From Desulfuromonadaceae bacterium (GTDB taxonomy: Bacteria; Desulfobacterota; Desulfuromonadia; Desulfuromonadales; Geopsychrobacteraceae), in contig DAOWKG010000057.1 of the NCBI GenBank assembly GCA_030639985.1, positions 1 to 8,185 on the forward strand: a stretch of DNA of 8,185 bases. The letters run 5' to 3'. Of this stretch, positions 1 to 7,170 are shown piece after piece (the stretch's first letter is position 1; each line of letters starts with the position of its first letter). Under the pieces are notes generated by a model that saw only the letters and a program-made list of their open reading frames with translations, searched no databases and was not told where the DNA came from. A program made the position numbers and the translations under genes.

Positions 1-51
1 GACACCACGGCCAAAATGTTGGTTCAGAACCAACATTTTGGCCGTGGTGTC
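1..51. repeat. Perfect inverted repeat, 25-base arms, 1-base centre
   Basis: Bases 1-25 are the exact reverse complement of bases 27-51, with a single A at 26 between them. The right arm (27-51) reads on the minus strand as in-frame coding sequence of the DUF523-like gene, ending in residues TPRPKCWF. The left arm is therefore a mirrored copy of coding sequence. There is no T-run, and a one-base loop is too small for an RNA hairpin terminator. The match starts at the very first base, so the true arm length cannot be judged; it may extend beyond the window. The most likely reading is a fold-back artefact at a contig end, with a natural palindrome as the alternative. Confidence 0.95.
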
Positions 52-200
52 GCCAGTCCGGCCAATTGTTCCGGGCAAACTGGAATCGGAGTGAGTTGAT
101 TGGTGGTAATATAATCGACTACTGCTTGGGAGTAATTATCGCTACCATCGTAACGAGTGCTTAAGCCAAGCAGGCAGCTACTAACTAGAACTGTGCGCAT
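24..200 (-). CDS. DUF523 / TudS-like protein, N-terminal part, cut off by palindrome
   Basis: A short minus-strand frame starts at ATG 200-198 and encodes 58 residues before a TGA at 26-24. It begins MRTVLVSSCLLGLSTRYDG and later has PVCPEQLAGLATPRP. These are the hallmark N-terminal blocks of the DUF523 family (CLLG..CRYDG and PVCPEQLGGLPTPRP). Some members are described as thiouracil desulfurases (TudS) that hold a 4Fe-4S cluster on conserved cysteines. Cys9 and Cys42 here match the first two in that family; any third would lie in the missing part. Family members are usually about 150 residues or longer, so this is a fragment. The stop lies exactly at the junction of the inverted repeat (24-26), so it is probably not the natural end; genuine sequence covers about 27-200. 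The start lies 5 bases after the purN stop, suggesting co-transcription with purMN. No clear ribosome binding site is seen. The family call is strong; the substrate is unknown. Confidence 0.8.
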   Translation of the reverse strand: MRTVLVSSCLLGLSTRYDGSDNYSQAVVDYITTNQLTPIPVCPEQLAGLATPRPKCWF

Positions 201-205
201 GATTT

Positions 206-868
206 TTATATTACCGGTGGATTGGTCAGGGTGCTTTTGTCCTGTTTGCCAGCTTCGATTGCCACCTGCCGTCCGTTTATAGTAATCCGCTCTTCAGCAA
301 ACCACTGAATCACCTGGGGATAGATTTTATGTTCTTGCTCGAGAATTCTTGCCGCCAAAGTAGCTTCTGAGTCGTCGCTAAATATTGGTACCACTGCTTG
401 AGCAATAATTGCCCCGGTATCAACCCCATCATCAATAAAATGGACGGTGCAGCCAGAGAATTTTGCTCCATAGTCTAGCGCTTTCTGCTGGACATGCAGC
501 CCCGGAAAGGATGGTAGCAGGGCGGGATGGATATTGATGATCCGTTGTGGAAATGCTTGCAGGAAGACCGCAGAAATGATGCGCATAAAACCAGCTAGCA
601 CAACCAGTTCAGTTCCCGCTTCTTGCAAGGTAGCAATCACCGCATTATCAAAGTCTTCACGCTGGTCAAAATCACGATGGTTGATGCAGGTGGTGGCGAT
701 CCCAGCTTTTTTAGCCCGCCCCAAGGCGCCCGCATTTGGATTGTTGCTGACCACCAGAACAATCTCAGCATCAAGTATGCCTTGCTGACATTGGTCAATG
801 ATTGATTGCAGGTTGGTGCCGCCACCAGAAGCCAAAATTGCCAAGCGTAGTTTTTTATTCGAACCCAT
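206..868 (-). CDS. purN: Phosphoribosylglycinamide formyltransferase (GAR transformylase)
   Basis: This 220-residue protein transfers a formyl group from 10-formyltetrahydrofolate to glycinamide ribonucleotide, the third step of cytosolic purine synthesis. The N-terminal phosphate-binding loop SGGGTNLQ is at residues 14-21. The formyl-transfer segment INIHPALLPSFPG starts at 111. The catalytic Asn-His-Asp triad of the E. coli enzyme (N106, H108, D144) corresponds to N112, H114 and D150 (in HFIDDGVDTG). The length is close to the 212 residues of E. coli PurN, with a slightly longer C-terminal tail. The ATG is placed just before the conserved beta strand LRLAILASGGG, and no alternative start fits better. 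It lies 24 bases downstream of purM on the same strand, so the two are almost certainly one operon. The ribosome binding site is weak. Confidence 0.97.
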   Translation of the reverse strand: MGSNKKLRLAILASGGGTNLQSIIDQCQQGILDAEIVLVVSNNPNAGALGRAKKAGIATTCINHRDFDQREDFDNAVIATLQEAGTELVVLAGFMRIISAVFLQAFPQRIINIHPALLPSFPGLHVQQKALDYGAKFSGCTVHFIDDGVDTGAIIAQAVVPIFSDDSEATLAARILEQEHKIYPQVIQWFAEERITINGRQVAIEAGKQDKSTLTNPPVI

Positions 869-892
869 TTTTTTGCCCGTTAATTAGTACGG

Positions 893-1936
893 TTAGATAA
901 GTTCAACTGATGGCTCATCTGCCGTGACAATTTCACCGATTAAGTAAGCTTGTTCATCAAGACCAGCTAAGCGCCCGATGATATCATCTGCTTTATTTGC
1001 TGGAACTACCAGCACCATACCGATACCGTAATTAAAGGTACGGTACATCTCCTCCTCCGGAATATTGCCTCCTTGACGCAACATTTCAAAGATTGCCGGT
1101 TTTTCCCAGCTATTACGTTGGATGATTGCTTTACAGTGTCTGGGCAGTACCCGGGGCAGATTTTCCAGTAGCCCGCCACCGGTGATATGGGCAATCCCCT
1201 TGATGTCGAAGTTTCGAATCAAGTTGAGGATGCTTTTTACGTAGATTCTGGTCGGGGTCAGTAGCTCAACTCCAAGGGGATTGTCCAATTCTTCCGGTTG
1301 GGAAGCAAGATCGAGCTGCATTGTTTCCAGAAAAACTTTCCGGGCCAGCGAAAAACCGTTGGAGTGGAGTCCACTGGAAGCGATACCGATGATCTGATCG
1401 CCATTGCTTATAGTCGAACCGTCGATAATCTTCTCATTATCGACCACACCGACAGAAAAACCGGCCAAGTCATATTCGCCACCGCTATACATCCCCGGCA
1501 TTTCGGCAGTTTCACCACCTAACAAGGCACAATTTGCCTGTTTGCAACCCTCGGCAATCCCTTTGACAACCTCTACCGCCTGTTCCGGGGAAAGTTTTGC
1601 CGTAGCGAGGTAGTCGAGAAAAAATAGCGGTTCTGCCCCTTGTACGATAATGTCATTGACACACATGGCAACCAGGTCGATGCCGACCGTATCATGTTTA
1701 TCGAGCATAAAAGCAAGTTTCAGTTTGGTGCCAACTCCGTCTGTAGCTGCAACCAAAGTTGGACGTTTATATTTTCCACTATTGAGCGAGAAAAGACCGC
1801 CGAAACCACCGATATCGGAAAGTACTTCGGGACGGGATGTCGCTTTGACCAATGGTTTAATCAGGTTGACAAAGTGATTACCGGCATCAATATCAACCCC
1901 GGCATCTTTATAGGTGATCGGCTTGTTGTCGTTCAA
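893..1936 (-). CDS. purM: Phosphoribosylformylglycinamidine cyclo-ligase (AIR synthase)
   Basis: This 347-residue enzyme closes the imidazole ring using ATP (FGAM to AIR), the fifth step of purine synthesis. The family-typical opening is [13 protein letters not shown] (residues 8-20). It is followed by DGVGTK (66-71), CVNDI (92-96), [11 protein letters not shown] (140-150), [11 protein letters not shown] (187-197), [10 protein letters not shown] (250-259) and FNYGIGM (301-307). The length is usual for PurM. The start codon is TTG (minus strand, 1936-1934): no ATG lies before the conserved opening, and a strong AAGGAG stands 7 bases upstream. It is the first gene of the leftward unit, with a good sigma70-type promoter about 30-60 bases upstream of the start. 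No PurR-like operator was recognised. purM before purN in one operon is common in many bacteria. Confidence 0.98.
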   Translation of the reverse strand: MNDNKPITYKDAGVDIDAGNHFVNLIKPLVKATSRPEVLSDIGGFGGLFSLNSGKYKRPTLVAATDGVGTKLKLAFMLDKHDTVGIDLVAMCVNDIIVQGAEPLFFLDYLATAKLSPEQAVEVVKGIAEGCKQANCALLGGETAEMPGMYSGGEYDLAGFSVGVVDNEKIIDGSTISNGDQIIGIASSGLHSNGFSLARKVFLETMQLDLASQPEELDNPLGVELLTPTRIYVKSILNLIRNFDIKGIAHITGGGLLENLPRVLPRHCKAIIQRNSWEKPAIFEMLRQGGNIPEEEMYRTFNYGIGMVLVVPANKADDIIGRLAGLDEQAYLIGEIVTADEPSVELI

Positions 1937-1943
1937 TGTTTGG

Positions 1944-1949
1944 CTCCTT
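1944..1949 (-). promoter_or_regulatory. Ribosome binding site of purM (supports TTG start)
   Basis: On the minus strand this reads AAGGAG, followed by a 7-base spacer (CCAAACA) and then TTG at 1936-1934. It is a near-perfect Shine-Dalgarno sequence at normal distance and is what decides the non-ATG start. Confidence 0.85.
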
Positions 1950-1968
1950 GGCTGGCAAAATGGTCGGC

Positions 1969-1997
1969 ATTAGACCACTAGGACATTTGCTTGTCAA
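1969..1997 (-). promoter_or_regulatory. Sigma70-type promoter for purM-purN-DUF523
   Basis: On the minus strand a perfect -35 box TTGACA (1997-1992) is separated by exactly 17 bases from a -10 box TCTAAT (1974-1969, 5 of 6 consensus bases). Transcription would start near 1962, giving a 5' leader of about 25 bases that contains the AAGGAG ribosome binding site. The leader is too short for a riboswitch. Confidence 0.75.
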
Positions 1998-2086
1998 TAT
2001 CGGTAAAGCGGTTTTGCTGCTGCTTAATATTTTATATACCAGATGGTTTATCTTTCGCTATATCGGATTGCTGAAATGTGCTAGTT

Positions 2087-2115
2087 TTGTTACCGCTTTT
2101 GATGGTGATTAGAAT
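2087..2115 (+). promoter_or_regulatory. Sigma70-type promoter for rimI-pyrK-pyrD unit
   Basis: A -35 box TTGTTA (2087-2092, 4 of 6 consensus) and a -10 box TAGAAT (2110-2115, 5 of 6) are separated by 17 bases. Transcription would begin near 2122, about 35 bases before the rimI start. It is weaker than the purM promoter on sequence, but placement and spacing are right. Confidence 0.6.
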
Positions 2116-2156
2116 ACTTAATCTTAACATATTATTTGTGTGTCTGAGTACTGGAA

Positions 2157-2612
2157 ATGGCGATAAAAAATTTTGCGATCAGGTCGATTACTGGGAATGA
2201 TCTGGATGCTGTTGTCGCGATTGAGCTGGAATGCTATCCGCATCCATGGTCGTTGGCGCAATTTCTCCAAGAATTAGAAAATCCGGTGGCGACAATTCTG
2301 GTATGTGAAGATGAGACCGGTATCGTCGGTTTTATTTGTTACTGGTTGATTGTCGATGAAATGCAAATTCTTAATTTAGCAACTGCGCCCTCGGCACGCC
2401 GTAACGGGGTCGCGGCACAGTTGCTGGAACATACCTTTAATAATTTTCTGCCGCAGGAACTAGCTTCAGTCTGGTTGGAAGTTCGATCTGGCAATCGGGC
2501 GGCAATTACACTTTATCAGCGGTTTGGGTTTGTGCCACAGGGAACCCGACGGGCTTATTATCGTGATGGTGAAGATGCCCTGCTTATGGTTAAAAAAGTA
2601 CTTGAGCAATAA
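2157..2612 (+). CDS. rimI: Ribosomal protein alanine N-acetyltransferase (RimI-type GNAT)
   Basis: A 151-residue single-domain GNAT acetyltransferase. In E. coli, RimI acetylates the N-terminal alanine of ribosomal protein bS18 with acetyl-CoA. The acetyl-CoA pyrophosphate loop is RRNGVA (81-86), and the RimI signature runs from LEVR (107-110) through N113, LYQRFGF (119-125) and RRAYYRDGEDALLM (131-144). Glu108 and Tyr120 sit 12 apart, as do the reported catalytic Glu103 and Tyr115 of Salmonella RimI. The substrate-loop region ECYPHPWS (25-32) also matches RimI. The length is normal (E. coli 148). It is the first gene of the rightward unit and ends 18 bases before pyrK. The ATG has only a weak ribosome binding site (GAG at 2146-2148). 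RimI-like enzymes vary in substrate, so the exact target is inferred from homology. Confidence 0.9.
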   Translation: MAIKNFAIRSITGNDLDAVVAIELECYPHPWSLAQFLQELENPVATILVCEDETGIVGFICYWLIVDEMQILNLATAPSARRNGVAAQLLEHTFNNFLPQELASVWLEVRSGNRAAITLYQRFGFVPQGTRRAYYRDGEDALLMVKKVLEQ

Positions 2613-2630
2613 TTTTAGGAGCGAAACTCA

Positions 2631-3482
2631 ATGCAAGATTTAAAAACAATTGTCCTTTCTAATCAGGAGATATCGCCTGGTTATTATCGCATGAAAATTC
2701 TGGCGTCGGGCTATAGCGAGTCGGCTAAGCCGGGTCAATTTGTGATGTTGCGGGTGCAACGTTCATTTACACCGTTATTGCGCCGCCCGTTTGGCGTCTT
2801 TCAGGTTGGTTTTATCCCTGCCGATTGTGACACCTTGCCACCCAAGGAATTTATTGAGCTGGTCTATAAGGTTGTTGGTGGTGGTACCGAAACGATGCGG
2901 GAATTACAATCGGGTGATGCGGTTGAATTGCTAGGGCCATTGGGTAGCGGATTCACTGCTGACGCTTCGATAGCCGAAAAAATTCTGGTTGGTGGGGGAA
3001 TTGGTCTGGTACCTCTCTACATGCTGGCAACTGAGCTGGTTAAGACGTCGAAGGTTAGCCTGTTTGTTGGTGGGCGAACTCGTGATGATATTATTACGAT
3101 TTCGGAGTTTGAGCGCCTTGGGGTCAACGTCAGTGTTGCTACCGAAGATGGCAGCCTGGGCGAGACGGGGTTTGTGACCCGGTTGTTGGAACAGCGACTA
3201 GAAGAACCCCATCAGACTGAGGTTTTTGCCTGTGGGCCGATGCCGATGCTTGATGCGGTGCAGAAAATTTGCGCTACTAGCGAAGTGTCCCTGCAGGTCT
3301 CGCTGGAAGCATTGATGGCATGTGGTGTCGGCGCCTGTCTAGGTTGTGTCGTCAAAGGGGAGGGGCACACGATCAATGAGCCTCGCTACCTGTGTAGTTG
3401 TACCTCCGGCCCGGTATTTAATGCCGAGAGTCTTGATTGGAATAAAACCGAAGCAATAAAAATGGTAGGAGGCGGCAAATGA
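2631..3482 (+). CDS. pyrK: Dihydroorotate dehydrogenase B, electron transfer subunit
   Basis: This 283-residue iron-sulfur flavoprotein takes electrons from the PyrD subunit and passes them to NAD+. Its layout is a ferredoxin-reductase FAD domain (about 1-110, with GQFVMLRV at 35-42 and RRPFGVF at 51-57), an NAD-binding domain (GGGIG 121-125, CGPMPM 201-206) and a C-terminal 2Fe-2S loop. The cluster ligands are Cys231, Cys236 and Cys239 in CGVGACLGC, plus probably Cys257 (in SCTSGPVF, matching the VC-x-x-GPVF of known PyrK); Cys255 is an extra nearby cysteine. The Ser or Thr often found in the flavin RxxS motif is Gly55 here. The ATG has a good AGGAG (2617-2621) 9 bases upstream. Its stop overlaps the pyrD start by 4 bases (ATGA), pointing to translational coupling of the two subunits. 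Confidence 0.96.
   Translation: MQDLKTIVLSNQEISPGYYRMKILASGYSESAKPGQFVMLRVQRSFTPLLRRPFGVFQVGFIPADCDTLPPKEFIELVYKVVGGGTETMRELQSGDAVELLGPLGSGFTADASIAEKILVGGGIGLVPLYMLATELVKTSKVSLFVGGRTRDDIITISEFERLGVNVSVATEDGSLGETGFVTRLLEQRLEEPHQTEVFACGPMPMLDAVQKICATSEVSLQVSLEALMACGVGACLGCVVKGEGHTINEPRYLCSCTSGPVFNAESLDWNKTEAIKMVGGGK
3467..3472 (+). promoter_or_regulatory. Ribosome binding site of pyrD inside the pyrK end
   Basis: AGGAGG lies 6 bases before ATG 3479-3481, within the last codons of pyrK. Together with the ATGA overlap it fixes the pyrD start and suggests coupled translation that balances the two subunits. Confidence 0.8.
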
Positions 3483-4417
3483 GTAATGCGGTAGAGCAGG
3501 TGCTAAAGCCGAAACTGGCGGTCGAAATTGCCGGACTAAAGTTGAAAAATCCGATCATGCCGGCTTCCGGAACCTTCGGCTATGGTGAGGAGTATTCCCC
3601 CTATATCGATCTTAATCAGCTTGGTGCTATTGTTACCAAAGGGATGTCGTTAAATCCCAAAGCGGGCAACAATACCCCCCGTATTTGTGAAACGGTCAGC
3701 GGCATGCTCAATGCTATCGGCTTGCAGAATGTTGGTGTCGATGCTTTCATCAAAGATAAAATGGCATTTTTGTCCCAGTATGATACCCCGGTTATCGTCA
3801 ATTTTTTTGGCAATACGCAAGAGGAATACGGCGAAGTTGCCGCTCGTCTTGATGATGTTCCCGGCGTCGCGGCACTGGAGATGAATATTTCCTGTCCCAA
3901 TGTCAAACATGGCGGCATCGTTTTTGGTACCGATCCACAGGCGGCGGCAGCGGTGGTAACGTCGGTGCGTAAACGGACGACCAAGCCGCTGATTGTTAAA
4001 CTGACCCCCAATGTTACCGATATCCAAATATTGGCAAGGGCAACTGAAGAAGCCGGTGCTGATGCTCTGAGCCTGATCAATACCCTGACGGGGATGGCAG
4101 TCGATATTAAAACCCGGAAGCCACGCTTGGCCAACACCATTGGTGGATTGTCGGGTCCAGCAATCCGTCCGGTTGCGGTACGGTTGGTACATCAGGTCGT
4201 TCAGGCGGTAAAGGTGCCGGTGATTGGTATTGGCGGCATCACTTGTGCTGCTGATGCCCTGGAATTTTTAATTGTTGGGGCCAAAGCGGTTCAGGTCGGC
4301 ACCGCTAATTTTGTTAATCCCGATGCTATGGCAACCATTATTGCCGATTTAGAGAAGTTTTGTGTCGAAGAGGGAATTGCCGATATTAATGATTTGATTG
4401 GAACCTTGGAGCTGTAG
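3479..4417 (+). CDS. pyrD: Dihydroorotate dehydrogenase B, catalytic subunit (class 1B)
   Basis: This 312-residue FMN enzyme oxidises dihydroorotate to orotate, the fourth step of pyrimidine synthesis. It is a TIM barrel with the opening block [17 protein letters not shown] (23-39), [12 protein letters not shown] (53-64), [10 protein letters not shown] (108-117), the catalytic-loop block [11 protein letters not shown] (136-146), KLTPNV (174-179), NTLTGMAVD (201-209) and the FMN phosphate loop IGIGGI (249-254). The active-site base is a cysteine, Cys139, which marks class 1 and, with the adjacent pyrK, class 1B (cytosolic, NAD-linked) rather than the serine-based, quinone-linked class 2. The length is typical. 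PyrD and PyrK form an alpha2-beta2 heterotetramer in the Lactococcus enzyme. Eight bases separate its stop from the next gene. Confidence 0.97.
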   Translation: MSNAVEQVLKPKLAVEIAGLKLKNPIMPASGTFGYGEEYSPYIDLNQLGAIVTKGMSLNPKAGNNTPRICETVSGMLNAIGLQNVGVDAFIKDKMAFLSQYDTPVIVNFFGNTQEEYGEVAARLDDVPGVAALEMNISCPNVKHGGIVFGTDPQAAAAVVTSVRKRTTKPLIVKLTPNVTDIQILARATEEAGADALSLINTLTGMAVDIKTRKPRLANTIGGLSGPAIRPVAVRLVHQVVQAVKVPVIGIGGITCAADALEFLIVGAKAVQVGTANFVNPDAMATIIADLEKFCVEEGIADINDLIGTLEL

Positions 4418-4425
4418 TTTTTTAT

Positions 4426-7077
4426 ATGGATGTTATTGCCACCCACGTTAATGCCGATTTTGATTGTCTCGGGTCGATGATCGCTGCCAAGCGACTCTAT
4501 CCCGATGCTATCATGGTGTTTCCGGGGGGACAGGAACGCGGATTGCGCGATTTTCTGTTGCACAGCACCCTCTACGCTTATGATGTCAAGCGAGTCCGTG
4601 ATATCGACTTGCAGGCGGTTACCCGATTGATTCTGGTTGATGTTCGCAGTGCTGCCAGAATTGGGCAATTTGCCGAAATTGTGCAGAAACCCGAACTTGA
4701 AATTCACATCTACGACCACCATCCCCTTGATGAACATAGTGTTCGTGGCCAGGTTGAGCATATCCAGAAAATTGGCGCTACCGTCACGATTATGACCCAA
4801 TTGTTCATTGAACGTGGCATTATTCCGACCCCGGATGAGGCGACGATGATGCTGCTTGGTCTCTATGAGGATACTGGTCATCTCCTTTTTGCTGGCACCA
4901 CCGTTGCGGATTTCCAGGCCGGAGCATTTTTGTTGCAGCATGGTGCCAATCTCAATACCGTCAGCGATTTTCTGGTACGGGAAATGACCTCAGAGCAGGT
5001 CGACTTACTTAGTGAATTATTGAAATCATGTCAAAAGGTGCTGGTTAACGGCATTGAAGTTGCCATCGCTTCCGCCTCTATTAATTATTATGTCGGCGAT
5101 ATCTCGAGCCTGGTGCATAAACTTAAGGATATTGAAAATCTAGCTGTCCTGCTGGTTGCGGTGCGGATGGAGGATCGTATTTCTCTGGTAGGTCGTTCTA
5201 GTTTGCCAGAACTTAACGTCGGTGAATTATTCCAGCAGTTTGGTGGTGGTGGTCATCCTGCAGCCGCGTCAGCGACGGTTCGAGAGTTGCCCCTGACGCA
5301 GTTATTGGCACAGTTGGAAAACATGTTGCCGCAATATGTGCGCCCTCGCCGTGAAGTTAGCGATTTGATGTCGGCACCGGTTAAGACCCTGCCCAATGAT
5401 GCAACTATAGCGGCGGCACGTAAATTGATGACCCGTTTCAGTTTTAATGCCATCCCGATTTTAGATGAACAACAACGGGTGGTTGGTATAATTACCCGAC
5501 AAATAGTTGAAAAAGCTGCCCACCATAAATTGTTAAAAATGGTGGTCGGGGAGATGATGAATACCGATTTTCAGACGGTAGCGCCAGAAGCCTCTATCGC
5601 AGAGTTGCAACAGGGGATAATGGAGCACAACCAGCGCTGTATGCCGGTAATCAACGCCGGTGTGGTGGTCGGCATCGTGACCCGTACCGATTTGCTTCGC
5701 CACATGCTCGGTGATCGCCAGGATTTTACCGAACCGTTAGCCAGTATTTCTGATCGGCAGGGATTGCAGCTTAAACGGAAAAATCTGCAGCGGTTGCTGG
5801 CCATGCAGTTACCAGCAGAGGTAAGAACCCTGTTGCAACAATTGGGCGAGGTGGCGGACCAGTTGGAGGTACAGATTTATTTAGTCGGCGGCTTGGTGCG
5901 CGATTTGCTGTTGCGCCAGCCCAATCTTGATGTCGATATTGTGGTTGAGGGTGATGGTATCGAATTTGCGCATGCCGTTGCCAAAAGTAATCAGTGTCGG
6001 GTGCGGGCACATGAAAAGTTTGGTACTGCCGTTATCATCTTCGCCGATGGTTTCAAGGTTGATGTTGCCTCGGCTCGGCTCGAATATTATGATCGTCCGG
6101 CGGCCTTGCCGGAGGTAGAACATGCGTCAATCCGGCACGATTTATACCGCCGTGATTTTACCATCAATGCCCTGACCATATCGCTAAACCGTAACAGCTT
6201 TGGTGAGATGTTCGATTTTTTTGGCGGTCAACGCGATTTGAAAGATAAGTCAATCCGGGTACTGCATAACTTGAGCTTTATTGAAGACCCAACGCGTTTG
6301 TTTCGGGCGGTCCGTTTTGAGCAACGCCTCGGTTTTGTTATTGGCCGCCAAACCGTTCGCTTGATGCGTAGTGCCGTGCGGTTGAGGTCGGTCAAGAAGG
6401 TTGCTGGTATCAGGATCCTGCACGAGTTGGAACAAATATTGGATGAACCTCGAGTGGTTCCGGCACTGGCACGCCTTGATGAGTTTGAACTGTTGAAGTT
6501 TATTGACCCAAAATTATATTTTAATCAACAAACAGCAAGTTTGTTTGTCGCTGCCGAGCGTGCCAGTAGCTGGTTTGATTTACTTTATACTGGAGAAAGC
6601 TACCGGCGTTGGTTATTGTATTTGTTCTGCCTGTTTGAAAATTTATCCGCAAAAGGTCTCAGTCGGGTTGGTGGTTGGCTGCAGTTGCAACCAAGCGATC
6701 AAAGTTTGCTGCTCGATCAGCTCCCTCGGGCACGACAATTACTTAAGCTGATTAAAACCCGGCGCAATGGGCGGGTTGAACCAAAAAATAGCGAGATTTA
6801 TGGCTGGTTTGATGGCTTTGCTCTGGAGGTAATTCTCTACCTGATGGCAAATAGTGAAAATGAAACTTTGCGTAAATGGATTTCACTTTATGTGACCGAT
6901 CTCCGTAAAGAGAAAATCATTCTCAACGGTGCCGACTTGATCGCTCTTGGTTTTTCTCCGGGGAGACATTTTCAGGAGATATTCAATTGTCTGTTGCGGG
7001 CTCGGCTCGATTACAGAATTACCAGTCGGGAAGAAGAGATTGCTTTGGTGGAAAAGCACTTCTTCCCACCCTCTTAG
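4426..7077 (+). CDS. DHH phosphoesterase - two CBS - tRNA nucleotidyltransferase (A-adding / poly(A) polymerase type) fusion
   Basis: An 883-residue four-part fusion. (1) A DHH phosphoesterase (about 1-190) has HVNADFD (7-13), D72, DHH (97-99) and EDTGH (148-152), so the expected metal ligands are present. Its DHHA1 domain (about 195-300) carries GGGGHPAAAS (273-282). (2) A CBS pair lies at about 310-430, of the type that binds adenine nucleotides. (3) A class II nucleotidyltransferase head has GGLVRDLLL (488-496), the metal-binding LDVDIVVEGDG with D502 and D504, RRDFTINAL (575-583) and EDPTRLFRAVRFEQRLGF (620-637). (4) A helical body and tail (about 640-883) is far more variable. This layout is known from Aquifex and Geobacter-type bacteria, where such proteins act as A-adding enzymes or poly(A) polymerases on RNA 3' ends. 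The exact activity here cannot be told from sequence alone. The ATG sits right before the DHH motif, 8 bases after pyrD. The nearest GGAG is 14 bases away, so initiation may depend on readthrough from pyrD. Confidence 0.92.
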   Translation: MDVIATHVNADFDCLGSMIAAKRLYPDAIMVFPGGQERGLRDFLLHSTLYAYDVKRVRDIDLQAVTRLILVDVRSAARIGQFAEIVQKPELEIHIYDHHPLDEHSVRGQVEHIQKIGATVTIMTQLFIERGIIPTPDEATMMLLGLYEDTGHLLFAGTTVADFQAGAFLLQHGANLNTVSDFLVREMTSEQVDLLSELLKSCQKVLVNGIEVAIASASINYYVGDISSLVHKLKDIENLAVLLVAVRMEDRISLVGRSSLPELNVGELFQQFGGGGHPAAASATVRELPLTQLLAQLENMLPQYVRPRREVSDLMSAPVKTLPNDATIAAARKLMTRFSFNAIPILDEQQRVVGIITRQIVEKAAHHKLLKMVVGEMMNTDFQTVAPEASIAELQQGIMEHNQRCMPVINAGVVVGIVTRTDLLRHMLGDRQDFTEPLASISDRQGLQLKRKNLQRLLAMQLPAEVRTLLQQLGEVADQLEVQIYLVGGLVRDLLLRQPNLDVDIVVEGDGIEFAHAVAKSNQCRVRAHEKFGTAVIIFADGFKVDVASARLEYYDRPAALPEVEHASIRHDLYRRDFTINALTISLNRNSFGEMFDFFGGQRDLKDKSIRVLHNLSFIEDPTRLFRAVRFEQRLGFVIGRQTVRLMRSAVRLRSVKKVAGIRILHELEQILDEPRVVPALARLDEFELLKFIDPKLYFNQQTASLFVAAERASSWFDLLYTGESYRRWLLYLFCLFENLSAKGLSRVGGWLQLQPSDQSLLLDQLPRARQLLKLIKTRRNGRVEPKNSEIYGWFDGFALEVILYLMANSENETLRKWISLYVTDLRKEKIILNGADLIALGFSPGRHFQEIFNCLLRARLDYRITSREEEIALVEKHFFPPS

Positions 7078-7170
7078 TTGACCATCAATGGTGAGGTCGA
7101 TTAAGCTACTAGAGGTAGTGTAAAGTTCAATAGTTTAAAAACATATTTAATTATGGGGATTGGAAAATAG
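7078..7170. other. Intergenic gap between the fusion gene and the M50 protease gene
   Basis: A 93-base AT-rich gap. A short dyad ACCAT-CA-ATGGT lies at its start but has no following T-run, so it is not a convincing terminator. AT-rich sequence around 7142-7151 (CATATTTAAT) could act as a -10 region, but no matching -35 box was found. Whether the protease gene has its own promoter is undecided. Confidence 0.5.

Larger units (their letters stand above)
1937..2156. other. Divergent intergenic region between purM and rimI
   Basis: This 220-base AT-rich region separates the leftward purine unit from the rightward rimI-pyr unit. It holds two candidate sigma70-type promoters facing outward. Between them (about 1998-2086) I see no convincing operator palindrome, open frame with coding character or RNA structure. 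Confidence 0.8.

Noticed and set aside
1..51. Left-edge palindrome considered as a transcription terminator or an IS inverted repeat
   Set aside because: The one-base loop, absence of a T-run and in-frame coding content of one arm argue against a terminator; no transposase or target duplication is visible.
534..805. Plus-strand open frames of 84 and 60 residues opposite purN
   Set aside because: They overlap the conserved purN catalytic region on the opposite strand and have no supporting features.
3616..4192. Two long minus-strand open frames (174 and 180 residues) opposite pyrD
   Set aside because: They lie wholly inside the strongly conserved pyrD frame, have no recognisable motifs, and arise from the codon bias of pyrD.
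4291..4941. Minus-strand open frame of 216 residues across the pyrD end and the start of the fusion gene
   Set aside because: It is antisense to two clear genes, including the DHH motif, with no domain or ribosome binding site. It is a shadow frame.
7078..7097. Small dyad ACCAT-CA-ATGGT just after the fusion gene, considered as a terminator
   Set aside because: The loop of two bases is too small, the stem is only five pairs, and no run of T follows.
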